DNA of 64,000 nucleotides from Algoriphagus lacus (lineage in GTDB: Bacteria; Bacteroidota; Bacteroidia; Cytophagales; Cyclobacteriaceae), in assembly GCF_003583985.1 (NCBI RefSeq), contig NZ_QXML01000002.1, positions 434,001 to 498,000 on the forward strand. Direction: 5' to 3'. Each line of letters opens with the position of its first letter. The first letter of the stretch is position 1. The position numbers and the translations under genes were made by a program. Under the pieces are notes generated by a model, which was not told the DNA's origin, did no database searches, and saw nothing but the letters and a program-made list of their open reading frames with translations. Below, in pieces: positions 17,810 to 27,345 of this stretch.

Positions 17810-20800
17810 ATGAGCCAGGAAAAACCAATTCACCTATCAATCGAGGTAAAATCATCAGATGGTACCCCAATCCAAATTGCTTCGCTCAAAATCAATAACA
17901 AGGAATTTGTTTCCTTAGAGCGACCAATTGATCAGAATTCTGATAAAACCTCTGATTCAATCTTATCAGAACCAGGGATTGTAGCATTGACTACAATATC
18001 TCCAAGTAGTAACGGGGCTCCAACGATTGAAGAGAAAAAAGAAGTGGAGGCAACTTCAAAAGCGAATATTGATCCTACTTATGACTACAATATTTTAGAG
18101 GAATTTGGGGGGAATTCTTTTTACAGGTCGTTTTGGGGTAAACTGAATTATAAAACATTGGATGACAAAACATCCTTGGTTACATATCTGGGAAATGAAG
18201 AAGTTTTTGATCAGGAATTTGTCGGAAAGTGGCTTGAACCTTCAAGAATTCATAAGTGCTCACAAGAATTCCCTCATAGGGGTAGGAATTATTTCCCCTC
18301 AGCAATTGCCGTGGTTTATTCCAGGGTAATTGAAGTGCGTGACGGGAAAAATTTAATAGTTGATTTTTGTTACAACGGTGGATCAATTGAATCGCCAAAA
18401 GAATCAACCAATCAAGATGGGACATTCTTTTTTGACAACAAGTTTTCGATAGAGGCTTGGGGCTCTTCTGTCAATAGGAAATCAAATTTGGTTGCAAAAT
18501 CTGGTCAGGTATATGGATGTTTGGGTTTTCCAAAGATTTCAGTTGGGCCTGATTCCACTCTGAATTTCAAGTGGACGGGAGAAGGTGAAAGGCCGGCAAT
18601 TCATTTAATGTTATCGGATGCCTTTACTGGTGATGAGCATGGCAGAGGAGAAGGGATGCCTGAAAGTTTTAAGGAGACCTTTGGAGAGAATCTCAGGATT
18701 TTTGAATTGCCGGGTAATGGCCGTGTCGAAATAGATTTTGACTGGCAATTGCTACCGCCGACTTACTCCCAAAAGGTGGTTCAATATGGCGTCCCAACCG
18801 GTGTGGTTTTTTATGATGGGGCAATCCTAAGCTCCCAATATGGGCTAAAACGATTTTCAAATTTTGACCAATTCAGAATCAGGAATCAAATGACCAAAGC
18901 CTTGGGATTTTCCAGAGCTGGAGTTACTTGTTCCATGCCGAATCAAGGCTACTGCAATGGAGGTGGAATTCATGATGGATATGATGTCACAGAGTTTTGC
19001 ACGTATCGGTTTGAAGGAGACTGGTTTGCCAGAGATCCAAATAATATGAAAGCCAGAACAAGTGGAGGTCTGAGACTTGAGTGGATAGGCAAATCACCGG
19101 AATCACCGGGTCGCTTTGTGGAACTCGAATCCCAAAAGGCTTATGAATTTAAAAACCTCAGACTGCGGTTTCTATCAAATTCCGAGGTTGAAGTGGATAG
19201 CCCTGAATTTACTTGGTATCATTTGGCCTGTCAGGAATGGACCGGTGGAACAAGCACAGGTTCGGAGTTTACCTTTATTGAGATCCAAGGGAAAAGGATT
19301 GGGTTGAATTCCAATGGTGATTTTTGGCTCACTAACGGAGAAAATGATTTGGAGGGCAGATCATTCACCTCAAGGAGAGTTAGAATCTTTGATAAAATCC
19401 CAACTCAGGGAGACCTGATCAAACATGATTTGCAAAATCTGAAAGAGAGTGGACTGATTGGGAAAATTTCAGAAACCCGATTTGAAGTTTGGGGTTGGGC
19501 GATTCAAGCTGGAGATCAGGTTTCATATAGAGGTGAAATATTTACAATTGAGTCTACAGAAAGAAAATGGAAGACTTGGGAGCAATTTGCAGAACAAAAT
19601 TCTCTGAATGATAACAGATTAAAAAGGGGTGACAGAAGAATTACGTATACAGAGCTAACGCTGGACAAGCCCGTGACTGATTCCTTGGCTTTGGTTCAAT
19701 TCAAAGTTGAAAAAAGCATGTTACAGGATCTCTTGGATGGGGATTTTCGGGAAAGTTGCAAAGCGGGTTGGGGGATTGGTGATGAAGCTCCCGGTCACCT
19801 TATGTACATTGATTACAATGTCAATCTGATACTCAAAAATGTTGAAATCCATGGGATGATACGGAGCACTTCCAGGCCCCTTTGGTCTGAGACAACTAGG
19901 CGACATTCAGGATTCATCGATTCGATTTCGGTTAATGCTTTGGGGTCTCAAATTTGGAAAAAAGGCGATAAACTTTGGCTGGTTCATCCGGAATCAGCCA
20001 AAATGCAACAAGTTGAACTTTCGGAAAATTTTAATGGAAACCAAGGCGATGTAAAGATCCTTCCTTTGACCCTTTCGCAGGAATTCCCCCAAAACTCAGT
20101 TCTTGTAGGTTTATTTTCACTTGCTACTGAATCAAGATTTGAGCACATAAAATTTATCAAGGAAGACCTTTCTCCTTGCTATTCCGAGCGGATTGATTAT
20201 CGTCCGCAGGGTTTGAGGTTGAGGCAACTATTGACAAATGACTCGTCCAAACGGGTTCAGATCATAGGGGGTAGGATCAGTTGGTACAGCAATCTGGAAA
20301 ATCGGTTTGAGCCGGAGGTTGAATTTTCAGAAAGGCCACTTTTAGTAAATACCAAATCAGTTGTACCGATGATATTAAATCCAATTGTTAGAGACAAAAA
20401 AGGGGTAGTTTTTGGATACCAATCAAAAGAAGCCGGTAAAGAAGAATTCTTCATTTCTTATCGGATAGTCGTGTCTCCAGGAAAATCAATTGATTTGTGT
20501 AACTCGATGTTGGGAGCAGATCTTTATTTGGAAGGTAACGGGGAGTTAATTCTAGATCAGCTTTCATCAAAAAATTACATCGATAATAACAGGGATAGTG
20601 GAGTCGGGTTTAGCCTAGTAGTTCAGGATAAATTCCAAAAATCCGAATCCTTGGTTTTAAAGGGAAAAGGAGGAAGGGTTGGATTGATGGTAAATTCTCC
20701 ATATCCGATAGGAGTTTTAAAAATTGATTTTCAAAATTGGGAACTTCGTCCGGGACTTTTTAACGGGGCTGGATTTCAGTCTGCCCAGAACCAAAATGAT

Positions 20801-20836
20801 CCGAGGTATTCCGAGTTTATAAGGATTTCAAAATAG
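17810..20836 (+). CDS. Unrecognised 1008-residue protein
   Basis: I do not recognise a family. There is no signal peptide, lipobox or membrane segment, so it may stay in the cytoplasm or leave by an unusual route. Residues about 1-37 form a short beta-rich segment (HLSIEVKSSDGTPIQIASLKI), followed by a Ser/Thr/Glu-rich, probably disordered linker to about 85, then a long body rich in beta strands, Gly and Trp, without obvious repeats. Fragments such as GDQVSYRGEIFTIES and KKGDKLWLVHP recall beta-helix or surface-coat proteins, but this is only an impression. It stands alone, with no mobile-element genes beside it. Confidence 0.75.
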   Translation: MSQEKPIHLSIEVKSSDGTPIQIASLKINNKEFVSLERPIDQNSDKTSDSILSEPGIVALTTISPSSNGAPTIEEKKEVEATSKANIDPTYDYNILEEFGGNSFYRSFWGKLNYKTLDDKTSLVTYLGNEEVFDQEFVGKWLEPSRIHKCSQEFPHRGRNYFPSAIAVVYSRVIEVRDGKNLIVDFCYNGGSIESPKESTNQDGTFFFDNKFSIEAWGSSVNRKSNLVAKSGQVYGCLGFPKISVGPDSTLNFKWTGEGERPAIHLMLSDAFTGDEHGRGEGMPESFKETFGENLRIFELPGNGRVEIDFDWQLLPPTYSQKVVQYGVPTGVVFYDGAILSSQYGLKRFSNFDQFRIRNQMTKALGFSRAGVTCSMPNQGYCNGGGIHDGYDVTEFCTYRFEGDWFARDPNNMKARTSGGLRLEWIGKSPESPGRFVELESQKAYEFKNLRLRFLSNSEVEVDSPEFTWYHLACQEWTGGTSTGSEFTFIEIQGKRIGLNSNGDFWLTNGENDLEGRSFTSRRVRIFDKIPTQGDLIKHDLQNLKESGLIGKISETRFEVWGWAIQAGDQVSYRGEIFTIESTERKWKTWEQFAEQNSLNDNRLKRGDRRITYTELTLDKPVTDSLALVQFKVEKSMLQDLLDGDFRESCKAGWGIGDEAPGHLMYIDYNVNLILKNVEIHGMIRSTSRPLWSETTRRHSGFIDSISVNALGSQIWKKGDKLWLVHPESAKMQQVELSENFNGNQGDVKILPLTLSQEFPQNSVLVGLFSLATESRFEHIKFIKEDLSPCYSERIDYRPQGLRLRQLLTNDSSKRVQIIGGRISWYSNLENRFEPEVEFSERPLLVNTKSVVPMILNPIVRDKKGVVFGYQSKEAGKEEFFISYRIVVSPGKSIDLCNSMLGADLYLEGNGELILDQLSSKNYIDNNRDSGVGFSLVVQDKFQKSESLVLKGKGGRVGLMVNSPYPIGVLKIDFQNWELRPGLFNGAGFQSAQNQNDPRYSEFIRISK

Positions 20837-20951
20837 AATAGGCCGCTTTGATGATTCTAATTTCCTTTCCTGTAAAAATCGCATAGTGTTCAATCTTTGG
20901 TTGATGAAAGCATTGTAAATCGGCTATTTTTAAAGAAATATTATTGAGCCT

Positions 20952-23681
20952 ATGAAGTTTTCTATTTTAAGGCAGTCCGGATTTCTGATTGCCCTGGTTT
21001 TTTGGGTTTCTTTTTCTGAAGCCCAAACTGTTCCCACTCCCAAATCCCACTTTGGTTTCGACATTGGGGATGAATACATGCTGGCAAATTTCAGTCAAGC
21101 CGAGGCCTATTTCAAAAAAGTCGATGAAGCAAGTGATCGAGTAAAGCTGGTGGAGATCGGCAAAACAGAATTTGGCAGGTCTCAACCCATGATGATTATC
21201 ACTGCGCCAAAGAACTTTTCCCAACTGGATCGATATAAGGAGATATCTCAAAAACTGGGCAGAGCTGAGATATCAGAATCAGAAGCAAAAGCCCTTGTCA
21301 AAGAAGGTAAACCTGTTGTCTGGATTGATGGAGGACTGCATGCCAACGAAGTGGTAGGAGCGCAGCAGGTGATCGAGACACTTTACCAATTGGCTTCGCG
21401 AAATGATGAAGAGACCCTGAAGATTCTTGATGAGGTAATCATCCTTCTAGTTCATGTTAATCCTGATGGAATGGAAATTATGTCCGATTGGTACATGAGC
21501 AATCCTGACAAAACGAAGCGAAATCAGAACATCCCTGTGCTCTACCAGAAGTATGTTGGTCATGACAACAACCGGGATTTTTACATGAACAACATGTCGG
21601 AGTCATCCAATATTTCCCTTCAGCAATATGTGGAGTGGCTTCCCCAAATCGTCTACAACCATCACCAAGCCGGACCTGCCGGTACGGTGGTGGCAGGTCC
21701 ACCTTATCGTGATCCATTCAACCATGTGTTTGATCCGCTGATCATTACCAGTTTGGATGCTGTAGGAGCTGCAATGATCAATAGATTACATGTGGAAGAT
21801 AAACCGGGATATACCAGGCTAGACGGTTCGGTATTTTCTACTTGGTGGAACGGAGGTCTTCGGACTACCCCTTATTACCACAACATGATCGGTATTTTGA
21901 CAGAAATCGTGGGAAGTCCATCGCCTTACTCCATTCCATTGGTTCCCGATCGTCTTATTCCCAACAATGGAAATCCATTTCCGGTCACTCCAGGTCCTTG
22001 GCCTTTCCGCAGGTCTATTGACTATTCAGTTTCTCTGAATTATGCGATTCTTAACCATGCAGTAAGACATGGAGATGAATTGTTGTATAATTTTTACAAA
22101 ATGGGCCGTAATTCCATCGAAAGAGGAAATACCGATACTTGGACACGATTCCCAAAGTATGCTCAGGCTATTCAGGATGAATTCGATGCGGCTCAGAAAA
22201 AGAAAGAGGCTGATGATGAAGATGCTGCATACTTTGGATTTAGGTCAGGATTGCCGATTCAGTTTTATGATTCCGTTTACAAAGACCCATCCCTTCGTGA
22301 TCCTCGTGGGTATATTTTGCCTGCTGATCAAGCTGATTTCCCTACGGCTATCAAGTTTTTGAATGCTCTGATCAAATCTGGAGTTGTGGTACATAGGGCT
22401 ACAGCTGACTTTATGGTGAATGGGAAGTCTTATCCCAAAGGTTCTTACATCGTGAAAACCGCTCAGGCATTCAGACCGCACGTGTTGGATATGTTTGAGC
22501 CTCAGGATCATCCCAATGATTTCTTGTATCCGGGAGGACCTCCGATTCGCCCTTATGATGCGGCGGGTTGGACCTTGGCCTACCAAATGGGTGTGCAGGC
22601 TGACCGAATCATGGAAGGTTTTGAGGGACCATTCGAAAGAATTGCGTATGGTCAGCTCCTTGCTCCGGAACCGGCTTCAGTACCTTCTGCCTCTGGCTAT
22701 TTGCTGGATGCAAGAGTGAATGATTCATTCCTTGCAGTCAATGATTTGTTAAAAGCTAAAGTGAAAGTCTATAGAACTTCCACAGCTTCCAATGGTCTTC
22801 CTGCTGGTTCTTTTTACATCCCAGGCTCTGGAAAAAAAGCGCTTGAAACAGTTTCAAAGTCCTATGGTGTTAAACCTGTAGGAGTACAAGGACAACCTAG
22901 CGGTTCAAAGGAAGTTAAGCCTTCCCGAATAGGATTGTTTGATATGTATGGAGGTTCAATGCCGTCAGGCTGGGTTCGTTGGATGATGGAGCAGTTCCAC
23001 TTTGATTACAAACAGGTTTTTGCTCAGGAAATCGACGGTGGAAATCTTAACTCGAAATACGATGTGATTTTATTTATCGGTCCTGGAATGCCAGGAGGCG
23101 GTGGAGGATACGGTGGAGGAAGTCAACCTAAGAAAGAAGACATTCCTGCTGAATATCACAACATGCTGGGAAGGCTGACAGTGGATAAGTCCATTCCTCA
23201 GTTGAAGTCTTACCTTGAAAATGGCGGGCAGATTATTACCGTGGGAGCAGCGACTTCCTTGGCAAACCATTTGAATCTTCCTGTTTCCAATGCTTTGGTC
23301 GAGATTGTGGAGGGGAAAGAAAGAAGTTTGACTGGAGATAAATACTACATTCCGGGCAGTGTGCTGGAAATGCATGTGGATAATTCTGCTACTGCCAACT
23401 ATGGGATGGGTGCGACGGCTAACGTTCTTTTCAACAACAACCCGGTATTCAAATTATCTCCGGATGCGGCACTGAAAGGGGTAAAGCCCTTGGCTTGGTT
23501 TGGCACAGAACCGCCATTGAAAAGCGGTTGGGCTTGGGGTCAACAATACCTGAAAAATGGAGTGACTGCCTTTGAAGCTCAGGTTGGGAAAGGCAAGCTT
23601 TACGCTTTTAGCCCCGAGATTACTTTCCGCGCTCAATCCCATGGAACATTCAAAATGCTTTTCAACGGCCTTTATAAGTAA
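20952..23681 (+). CDS. M14-family zinc metallocarboxypeptidase, secreted
   Basis: Secreted or periplasmic peptidase of 909 aa with signal peptide ending FSEAQ (about residue 25). The zinc motif HxxE is His130-Ala-Asn-Glu133 in WIDGGLHANEVVG; NPDGM and the NHHQAG segment near residue 237 supply further active-site residues (the HH likely holds the third zinc ligand). The M14 domain spans about 35-390. The C-terminal half has a Rossmann-like segment (PSRIGLFDMYGGSMPSGW) typical of long Bacteroidota M14 proteins, interrupted by a Gly-rich loop at about 712-723. Confidence 0.9.
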   Translation: MKFSILRQSGFLIALVFWVSFSEAQTVPTPKSHFGFDIGDEYMLANFSQAEAYFKKVDEASDRVKLVEIGKTEFGRSQPMMIITAPKNFSQLDRYKEISQKLGRAEISESEAKALVKEGKPVVWIDGGLHANEVVGAQQVIETLYQLASRNDEETLKILDEVIILLVHVNPDGMEIMSDWYMSNPDKTKRNQNIPVLYQKYVGHDNNRDFYMNNMSESSNISLQQYVEWLPQIVYNHHQAGPAGTVVAGPPYRDPFNHVFDPLIITSLDAVGAAMINRLHVEDKPGYTRLDGSVFSTWWNGGLRTTPYYHNMIGILTEIVGSPSPYSIPLVPDRLIPNNGNPFPVTPGPWPFRRSIDYSVSLNYAILNHAVRHGDELLYNFYKMGRNSIERGNTDTWTRFPKYAQAIQDEFDAAQKKKEADDEDAAYFGFRSGLPIQFYDSVYKDPSLRDPRGYILPADQADFPTAIKFLNALIKSGVVVHRATADFMVNGKSYPKGSYIVKTAQAFRPHVLDMFEPQDHPNDFLYPGGPPIRPYDAAGWTLAYQMGVQADRIMEGFEGPFERIAYGQLLAPEPASVPSASGYLLDARVNDSFLAVNDLLKAKVKVYRTSTASNGLPAGSFYIPGSGKKALETVSKSYGVKPVGVQGQPSGSKEVKPSRIGLFDMYGGSMPSGWVRWMMEQFHFDYKQVFAQEIDGGNLNSKYDVILFIGPGMPGGGGGYGGGSQPKKEDIPAEYHNMLGRLTVDKSIPQLKSYLENGGQIITVGAATSLANHLNLPVSNALVEIVEGKERSLTGDKYYIPGSVLEMHVDNSATANYGMGATANVLFNNNPVFKLSPDAALKGVKPLAWFGTEPPLKSGWAWGQQYLKNGVTAFEAQVGKGKLYAFSPEITFRAQSHGTFKMLFNGLYK

Positions 23682-23702
23682 AAAGCCTGTTGTTGAAAAT
23701 GG

Positions 23703-23742
23703 AAGCTGCCCGAGATAAAAGTTCGGGCAGCTTTTTTTTTTG
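23703..23742 (+). terminator. Terminator after the M14 peptidase
   Basis: Stem AAGCTGCCCGA (23703-23713) pairs with TCGGGCAGCTT (23723-23733), followed by a run of T. It runs almost to the end of the convergent hydrolase gene. Confidence 0.9.
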
Positions 23743-23743
23743 C

Positions 23744-24610
23744 TTAGATTTTAAATTTCTCCTTTAGGTAGTCGATCGCCATGCCATAAGCTTCCTTGCT
23801 TGCGGCCTCATCGTATTTTGGATTGCTGGGATTGGAGAAACCGTGGACCGCAGGGAAAATTTTGTAGGTCAGTTTCTTTCCTGCTGTTTCCATATTAGCT
23901 GCAAACTCCTTGATAATCGCTTCAGAAATGTATTGTTCTGTGGCAAAAAGGCCCAAAACATCAGAATTCAAAGTCTTAAGCTTTTCAATGTCACGAACAG
24001 GCATGCCATAATAGATTACCGAACCGATATTTTGATCGCCATTTAGGAGGGCTGACTTCAATGACCAGCTCCCTCCAAAGCACCAACCAACATTGGCAAT
24101 TTTAGCTTTTGGGCCAGCCATGCTTTTAGCTCCTTTTACGATGTTTTCAAGACGATCCTCTTTCATAGATTGCATAAATTGTCCCGCCTCCTGAGGATTT
24201 GTGGTGACCTTACCGTCATACATATCCAAGGCGATTACATTGACTTTTCCACCCAGATCATCGTAGAATACTTCAGCCTGATGCTTGATGTGATCGTTGA
24301 GCCCCCACCATTCCTGATAAACAAAAAGCCATTGATCAGAAGGAGAAGTAGCTTTTAGCAGATATCCTTTGGCTTGCATTCCATCACCGGTGGGAAAACT
24401 TACCATTTCGCCTTTGGCATCGAAATCAAAAGAAACCGGGGATGGGTGAAATGCCGCAAATCCAGGGGCATTGACAAACTGTGCCATGTCATCAGATGGA
24501 GCATGGCAAAGGGTGATTTCTGAGAAGGGATCGGAAGGAACCGTAGTTTCCTTTGGAAAAAAGAAAAGGCTGCTCAGAATCAAAATCAGCACTAAAAAGG
24601 GTTTGATCAT
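23744..24610 (-). CDS. Dienelactone hydrolase-family protein, exported
   Basis: Alpha/beta hydrolase of the dienelactone hydrolase family, 288 aa from the chosen start at 24610 (MIKPFLVLILIL), which gives a clean hydrophobic export signal; an in-frame start 18 codons earlier would mask it. The nucleophile is Cys177 in NVGWCFGGSW, the Cys being typical of this family. His in AVHGFSNP near the C-terminus completes the triad, with an Asp expected before it. The natural substrate is unknown; chloroaromatic breakdown should not be assumed. Confidence 0.88.
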   Translation of the reverse strand: MIKPFLVLILILSSLFFFPKETTVPSDPFSEITLCHAPSDDMAQFVNAPGFAAFHPSPVSFDFDAKGEMVSFPTGDGMQAKGYLLKATSPSDQWLFVYQEWWGLNDHIKHQAEVFYDDLGGKVNVIALDMYDGKVTTNPQEAGQFMQSMKEDRLENIVKGAKSMAGPKAKIANVGWCFGGSWSLKSALLNGDQNIGSVIYYGMPVRDIEKLKTLNSDVLGLFATEQYISEAIIKEFAANMETAGKKLTYKIFPAVHGFSNPSNPKYDEAASKEAYGMAIDYLKEKFKI

Positions 24611-24698
24611 AGCTGTTTGGTTTGGTAAAGATTGGGTTATATTGAATTCTAACTTGATTGGCATAAAATAAGTTTAATCCACTATATCACTAGAAGGA

Positions 24699-25418
24699 AT
24701 GGATTCGTACCAGCATTATGTGGACGCTGAATTAGGTCTTTGGCTTTTTGAGATGAAAAAGCCAGTTAGTCTCCTTGGCCGGCTAACTCAAGGTTTACAA
24801 TCTAAGGTCAATAAGGTGATCCCTGAGAAAATCCACCAGGCGATCACTTCTGCAATTGAAAATATGGTGAAAGGTGTTCTTATTGGTTCAAGTTGGATCG
24901 TTCCGAAAGCTGAATCCGGATTGTTGTTAAAAGAACGAGAACAGAAAGTGAGAAACCGCATCAAATGGTATAGGAACACAGCATCTGTTGAAGGTGCAGT
25001 GACTGGAGCGGGAGGTTTATTGCTTGGGTTAGCCGATTTTCCAGCTTTTTTGACGATCAAAATGAAAATGCTCTTTGATATTGCAGCTCTCTATGGGTTT
25101 GATACCAAGGATTACCACGAGCGATTGTTTCTACTTTATGTTTTTCAGCTTAGTTTCTCGGGGCAAATAAGGCGAAATGAGCTTATTGGACTTTTGGAAA
25201 ATTGGGACAGTTATTCCAAAACTTTGCCTAAAAATCTGGACTCATTTGATTGGAGGACTTTTCAGCTGGATTATCGGGATTACATTGATCTGGCCAAGTT
25301 GGCACAATTGGTTCCGATTATCGGGGCACCGGTAGGGGCAATTGCCAACTTTAGATTGACTGAGCATTTGGGGAAAAATGCCATGAATGCCTTTAGATTG
25401 AGGATTTTGAATAGGTGA
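24699..25418 (+). CDS. EcsC-family protein
   Basis: 239-aa protein matching the EcsC family by its central pattern: ENMVKGVLIGSSWI, then VEGAVTGAGGLLLGLADFPAFLTIKMKMLFDIAALYGF, and a C-terminal VPIIGAPVGAIANFRLTEHLGKNAMNAFRLRIL. The Gly/Ala-rich middle may associate with membranes. EcsC proteins have no settled biochemical role. It is divergent from the hydrolase gene and no operon partner follows. Confidence 0.85.
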   Translation: MDSYQHYVDAELGLWLFEMKKPVSLLGRLTQGLQSKVNKVIPEKIHQAITSAIENMVKGVLIGSSWIVPKAESGLLLKEREQKVRNRIKWYRNTASVEGAVTGAGGLLLGLADFPAFLTIKMKMLFDIAALYGFDTKDYHERLFLLYVFQLSFSGQIRRNELIGLLENWDSYSKTLPKNLDSFDWRTFQLDYRDYIDLAKLAQLVPIIGAPVGAIANFRLTEHLGKNAMNAFRLRILNR

Positions 25419-25422
25419 AAAC

Positions 25423-25449
25423 AAAAAAAGCTTCCAAGTTGGAAGCTTT
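25423..25449 (-). terminator. Terminator of tRNA-Gln
   Basis: AAAGCTTCC and GGAAGCTTT pair around AAGTT; on the minus strand a run of seven T follows the stem just after the tRNA 3' end. Confidence 0.85.
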
Positions 25450-25452
25450 AGT

Positions 25453-25524
25453 TGATCCACTAGGGCTCGAACCTAGACTCTTCTGAACCAAAATCAGACG
25501 TGTTGCCAGTTACACCATGGATCA
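25453..25524 (-). tRNA. tRNA-Gln (anticodon TTG)
   Basis: 72 nt on the minus strand fold as a cloverleaf: acceptor arms TGATCCA and TGGATCA pair fully, the anticodon loop is CTGATTTTGGTTCAG giving anticodon TTG, and the T loop is GGTTCGAGCCC. CCA is not encoded. It is isolated, with its own terminator. Confidence 0.96.
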
Positions 25525-25843
25525 GTATTGATAAGAAGCACATCCGCTTCTTTTAAAGTGTCACAAAGGTAGAGTTCTGGTCTATTTTTTCCAAACAGGC
25601 TTTTGAAGTTTTTTTCTACTTGATTGTAATTTCCTTGAATTCAGCCAGAAAAAAACTAATTCAAATCAGCCAGGGAAAAATTGACTTTCTGACTCAAATG
25701 GGATTTTTTGAAAGGAAAATTTCGTTCCGAAATCGATTGAAATTTCGTTTTTGTTAATTTTAAATCACTTATGTTGCATACTTGGAAATATTTATCTTGT
25801 TTTGATTCAAATTTTGAAAACTAAACTAAAATTTGATAGTGCT

Positions 25844-26086
25844 ATGAAGGCGGATAAAATGGAAAAATTGGTGGCAGAGGTCATTGAAAAATTAGAGAAA
25901 TTGAAACTGACAGAATTGGCTTCAGAATTAAGCTGGTGCTGGGTGAGTTACCAAAATGATCAAAACCCTGTAGGGGTAATCGCTAAAGCTGGGCAAGCAT
26001 TGGCAGCATTCAAGGAGGCGCGTGAGAAAAATGTAAAGGCTGTAGCCAAGAAGCTTGTGGAAGACTTGGAGAAAGCTTTAGCTTAA
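25844..26086 (+). CDS. Small helical protein, function unknown
   Basis: 80 aa from ATG 25844 (MKADKMEKLVAEVIEKLEKL); a start at 25859 is also possible. The open frame extends upstream but that part is hydrophobic and out of character. It is strongly helical and Lys/Glu/Ala-rich, with one unusual aromatic core, LSWCWVSYQNDQNPVG, in the middle and a Lys/Ala-rich C-terminus (REKNVKAVAKKLVEDLEKALA) that is slightly histone-H1-like. It has its own terminator. I do not recognise a named family. Confidence 0.75.
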   Translation: MKADKMEKLVAEVIEKLEKLKLTELASELSWCWVSYQNDQNPVGVIAKAGQALAAFKEAREKNVKAVAKKLVEDLEKALA

Positions 26087-26094
26087 AAACAAGA

Positions 26095-26118
26095 AAGGCT
26101 CGCAGTGATGCGAGCCTT
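26095..26118. terminator. Bidirectional terminator before rplI end
   Basis: AAGGCTCGCA (26095-26104) and TGCGAGCCTT (26109-26118) pair around GTGA, shared by the small gene and rplI. Confidence 0.85.
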
Positions 26119-26141
26119 ATCTTTTTGAATTTGAAGTAAGA

Positions 26142-26585
26142 TTATTCTCCTACTACAACAAATTTCACTTTAGTTTTCACCTCTCTGTGAAGATCAACGT
26201 CAGCTGTAAATTCACCGGCACCTTCTACTGGTACGCCGATAGAAATTTTCTTTCTATCAATGTCGAAACCCTGTGAAGCCAAAGCGTCTGAAATCTGGAG
26301 AGTAGTTACTTTACCGAAGATTTTTCCGGAATCGCCAATTTTAGCTTTGATTTCAAGAGTTACTTCAGCAAGTTTTGCAGCAATGTTTTCAGCTTCAGTC
26401 TTGATTTTTTCTGCTTTGTGAGCAGCTTGCTTGATGTTTTCAGCAAGAATTTTTTTGTTTGAATCTGTAGCAAGTACAGCGAATCCCTGAGGTATCAGGT
26501 AGTTTCTGCCATAACCTGGTTTTACACTTACCAAGTCATTTTTATAGCCAAGACCTTTGATGTCTGTTTTTAGAATGATATCCAT
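26142..26585 (-). CDS. rplI: 50S ribosomal protein L9
   Basis: Ribosomal large-subunit protein, 147 aa. The N-terminal domain begins MDIILKTDIKGLGYKNDLVSVKPGYGRNYLIPQGFA, the L9 signature; a long helix and the C-terminal domain (FGKVTTLQISDAL) follow. It is the last gene of rpsF-rpsR-rplI. Confidence 0.98.
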   Translation of the reverse strand: MDIILKTDIKGLGYKNDLVSVKPGYGRNYLIPQGFAVLATDSNKKILAENIKQAAHKAEKIKTEAENIAAKLAEVTLEIKAKIGDSGKIFGKVTTLQISDALASQGFDIDRKKISIGVPVEGAGEFTADVDLHREVKTKVKFVVVGE

Positions 26586-26624
26586 TTGTAATGATCTTTT
26601 GTGATTGAACGATACAAGACCGAA

Positions 26625-26876
26625 TTATTTCAAACCATCGGTTACGAATGGCAACAAAGCCAAATGTCTTGCTTTCTTGATAGCCTGAGCTACTTTTCTC
26701 TGGTATTTTGCAGAGTTTCCGGTAAGTCTTCTAGGAAGGATTTTACCTTGCTCGTTAACGAATTTCAAGAGAAAGTTAGGATCCTTGTAGTCGATATACT
26801 TGATACCGTGCTTTTTGAATCGGCAATATTTCTTTCTGATTTCGCCTCTGTTGATTGGTTCGTTTACTAGTGTCAT
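26625..26876 (-). CDS. rpsR: 30S ribosomal protein S18
   Basis: Small-subunit protein, 83 aa, with the basic S18 core: [40 protein letters not shown] and [18 protein letters not shown]. Its ATG shares one base with the rpsF stop (TAATG), implying coupled translation of the S6-S18 partners, which bind each other in the ribosome. Confidence 0.98.
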   Translation of the reverse strand: MTLVNEPINRGEIRKKYCRFKKHGIKYIDYKDPNFLLKFVNEQGKILPRRLTGNSAKYQRKVAQAIKKARHLALLPFVTDGLK

Positions 26877-27244
26877 TAGGCTTGCTCCTCCTTAGCTTCT
26901 GCTTTTTTGTTAAATTCTCCTTTTCTTCTTCTGTCAGCATAAGCAATGGAATGCTTGTCCAACACGGTAGTCAAGAAGCGCATCACTTTTTCATCACGTC
27001 TGAATTCAAGCTCAAACTTGCGGATGATGGTTGGATTAGCCTTGAACTCAACCAATACATAGAATCCTGTAGTCTTTTTGTCAATGGTGTAAGCCATTTT
27101 CTTCAGACCCCAGTTCTCCACATTGATTACATCTGCCCCCTCTTCTTTTAACAAGTTTACAAACTTGTCGACGGTATCCTTCATCTGAATCTCAGACAAA
27201 ACGGGAGTTAAAATGAATACCGTCTCATAATTTCTTTGGAACAT
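26876..27244 (-). CDS. rpsF: 30S ribosomal protein S6
   Basis: Small-subunit protein, 122 aa from ATG 27244 ([18 protein letters not shown]), the family's usual beginning; an in-frame start at 27313 would add 23 unrelated residues. [25 protein letters not shown] and the C-terminal [12 protein letters not shown] fit S6. It leads the rpsF-rpsR-rplI operon and is preceded by a hairpin that may be an autoregulatory site. Confidence 0.97.
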   Translation of the reverse strand: MFQRNYETVFILTPVLSEIQMKDTVDKFVNLLKEEGADVINVENWGLKKMAYTIDKKTTGFYVLVEFKANPTIIRKFELEFRRDEKVMRFLTTVLDKHSIAYADRRRKGEFNKKAEAKEEQA

Positions 27245-27275
27245 TTTTTTAATGTGTTTAAGGAATTTGAATAAA

Positions 27276-27305
27276 CAGACCGCAAAAGTAGGGGAATCAG
27301 GTCTG
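27276..27305 (-). promoter_or_regulatory. Candidate S6:S18-binding leader hairpin
   Basis: On the minus strand CAGACC, an 18-nt loop containing CCCC, then GGTCTG form a hairpin about 30 nt upstream of rpsF. In many bacteria the S6-S18 complex binds an rpsF leader RNA to repress its own operon. Position and shape fit; the exact consensus was not verified. Confidence 0.4.
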
Positions 27306-27345
27306 AAATCCAAATCTTTACCTGAAATGAATTATGAGTAAAACA

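Noticed and set aside
17810-20836. Phage tail or prophage remnant
   Set aside because: No integrase, portal, capsid or lysis gene lies nearby and the flanks are ordinary housekeeping genes.
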